This document shows positions 62,442-64,000 of a stretch of DNA of 64,000 bases, piece by piece. Position 1 is the stretch's first letter, and every line of letters starts with the position of its first letter. Position numbers and translations under genes: made by a program. The notes beneath the pieces were generated by a model. The model saw only the letters and a list, made by a program, of their open reading frames with translations, was not told the DNA's origin and ran no database searches. This DNA comes from Colius striatus (Eukaryota; Chordata; Aves; Coliiformes; Coliidae). The DNA lies in NCBI RefSeq assembly GCF_028858725.1, contig NC_084760.1, positions 66,035,867-66,099,866 of the forward strand. The letters are read 5' to 3'.

Positions 62442-64000
62442 CATCTCACAAAGTGTAGCTAAACCTTTATATTTTCCAGGAAAATTTTGTGTGTTGACAT
62501 GTTTTCATGTCAGTTCTATGTGTCCAATTTACGTAACAAGGCTTAGCTAAGAGTAAAATCTATTGGGGAAATGCCTGAAGCTCCTTGCATCACAAATATG
62601 TAAGACTTTTTTTTTTTGTTAGTTCTTTCACTCACGAGACTTGAGGAATCTCAAGTGAAAGCAGCTAAACTGTATCCTAGAGACAGGCATGAAAAGAACT
62701 CCTCAACTTAAATGGATGGCCATAAGTAACTCCTCATTACAGCTGCGTTTGGGAGGGAGTGTGAAGAGGTCAGTAAACTATATATCACATTGGGAAAGTC
62801 TTGCCAGGAAAAGATGCATTTCTGGAGTTGGCATGCAGTATCTCAGCATTATAGTGTATGGAACAAATTCTAAGGTCCATACTCAGTTTTTAATCATTCT
62901 TTACTAAAAAATGTCACAGAATTAAATGGGAACAGTGCGAGAATAAAGACTGAGCTGTAGTTGAGACTGACAGTGTTTTACTGTTTCAAAGATTCCAACT
63001 ACTTCAAAAGTCACATATAACCCCGACTGTTTGGAAAATTATTGGTCTCCTGAGACTACAAGGCAGCGTTAGTGTCCTAGAATCAAGGTTATTTAAGCAA
63101 TTGATTATGAAGTGTCCTCCTCTTGTATCCGTGGAGCAGCACGCAAAGGCATTTGATCCTTCATCTTATATGTACAACTAAGGCTCAAACCTTGGCTCAA
63201 CCTTTCCCAAAATAAACCAAGACCTTTTGGATATGTCTCAAGTGCATAACAGCTATGGTCTCTTAGGCAAACAGGTAGTGGGAAGGGGTTCACATACAAA
63301 ATTTCTCAAAGCTTAAGTTAGAAGCTCAAAACCAGCCAGGAAAACAGGCCAAAAGAAACATCATGTGAATGCTGAGGCTTAGTATCTGCTGAAGAGAAAG
63401 AGAGCTCCATAGCTGCACTGATTCAGTACTTGAGAGACTAAAAAACACATGATACTCCCAGTAAAACTAAGTTTAAGTTCGTGTTTTGAGTCTCTGGAGA
63501 ACTTGTACTATTCCTGCCTAATAGGGGATCATCTGGGAAGTTTCACATGGGCACGTACACCTGCACAGAAAGTGTGTACATCGGTGTCCTGAGCCATGGG
63601 TCATCCAGACTGGGTGATGACTGAAATATATTATGCTGACTTTCTGGACTGCAAGCTGGATTTCTCTTCCAAGGAAATCAGAAAAACAGAACAAAGGTGG
63701 TCATAAGGAGGGGCATGGAATTTGCACACATCTCATCCTGATACTGTGTTGAGACATGAATTATGTATGCATGTAGAGCTGAAAGCCTGGAGCATACAAA
63801 GATCTCAGTGTGGCTATAACCCAATATATATAAGATCAATTTTTTTGGATGCAAATGACTATTTCAAGGTGCTTGAAAATCCATATACAGATTCCAGTTT
63901 TATTTTAGGAATTCTTTCCAAGGAAATTAATGCTGATGTAGAAGCTGGAATTATACTGGCGTACTTCCTGACCAGCAGAGCTGAGTATAAACAAAGCATA

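Larger units (their letters stand above)
58709..64000. other. Upstream intergenic sequence, no gene recognised
   Basis: AT-rich. It contains the 36-bp imperfect duplication at 61019-61087, an AAT/AAC-rich run near 62406-62440 and homopolymer runs. No coding exon, RNA gene or transposon recognised. Confidence 0.55.

Noticed and set aside
49861..64000. A divergent gene or antisense lncRNA from the CpG island
   Set aside because: Plausible for CpG-island promoters, but no exon, splice pair or poly(A) arrangement can be supported from sequence alone.

Overview
The window looks like avian nuclear DNA. It is AT-rich, intron-dense and scattered with CR1 LINE 3' ends, several carrying the terminal ATTCTATG/ATTCTGTG-type repeats. 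It also has ERVL-type LTRs of a kind common in bird genomes, and one GC-rich CpG island. The species cannot be read from the sequence; the LTR types suggest a neoavian bird, which is an inference.

I can support only one protein-coding gene, and it is complete: thrombospondin-2 (THBS2) on the minus strand. The spliced coding sequence runs from the ATG at 47639 down to the stop at 19482. All 21 coding exons were placed by reading AG/GT splice junctions and checking phase from exon to exon. Their lengths sum to 3534 nt, an uninterrupted 1177-residue protein. Domain order is signal peptide, laminin-G-like N-terminal domain, coiled-coil oligomerisation segment, VWC domain, three type 1 (TSR) repeats, three EGF-like repeats, the calcium-binding aspartate-rich type 3 wire with an RGD, and the C-terminal lectin-like domain. 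A non-coding first exon is predicted at about 49102-49185, inside the CpG island at 48780-49860 and just downstream of a TATA-like CATAAA. The 3' UTR runs left from 19481 and probably ends near 17300, with three candidate poly(A) signals.

Layout on the + axis: 1-17300 is the region downstream of the gene, with no recognisable gene but with CR1 and LTR fragments, a large CTCC/CTTC microsatellite and an AT palindrome. 17300-49185 is THBS2, whose introns hold CR1 pieces and small tandem duplications. 48780-49860 is the CpG-island promoter with a GC-rich 51-56-bp minisatellite. 49870-64000 is the upstream flank, without a recognisable gene, holding one CR1 fragment and one apparently complete 1.14-kb solo LTR with near-matching target-site duplications.

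I found no undescribed multi-gene system. The points worth a second look are within THBS2: a substitution in the VVM core of the CD47-binding peptide, an in-frame upstream ATG in the predicted exon 1, a tandem NAGNAG acceptor, a non-consensus donor, a terminal exon with only two sense codons after a donor that itself encodes a stop, and duplicated sequence just upstream of a splice acceptor. The promoter-proximal GC minisatellite is also of interest.
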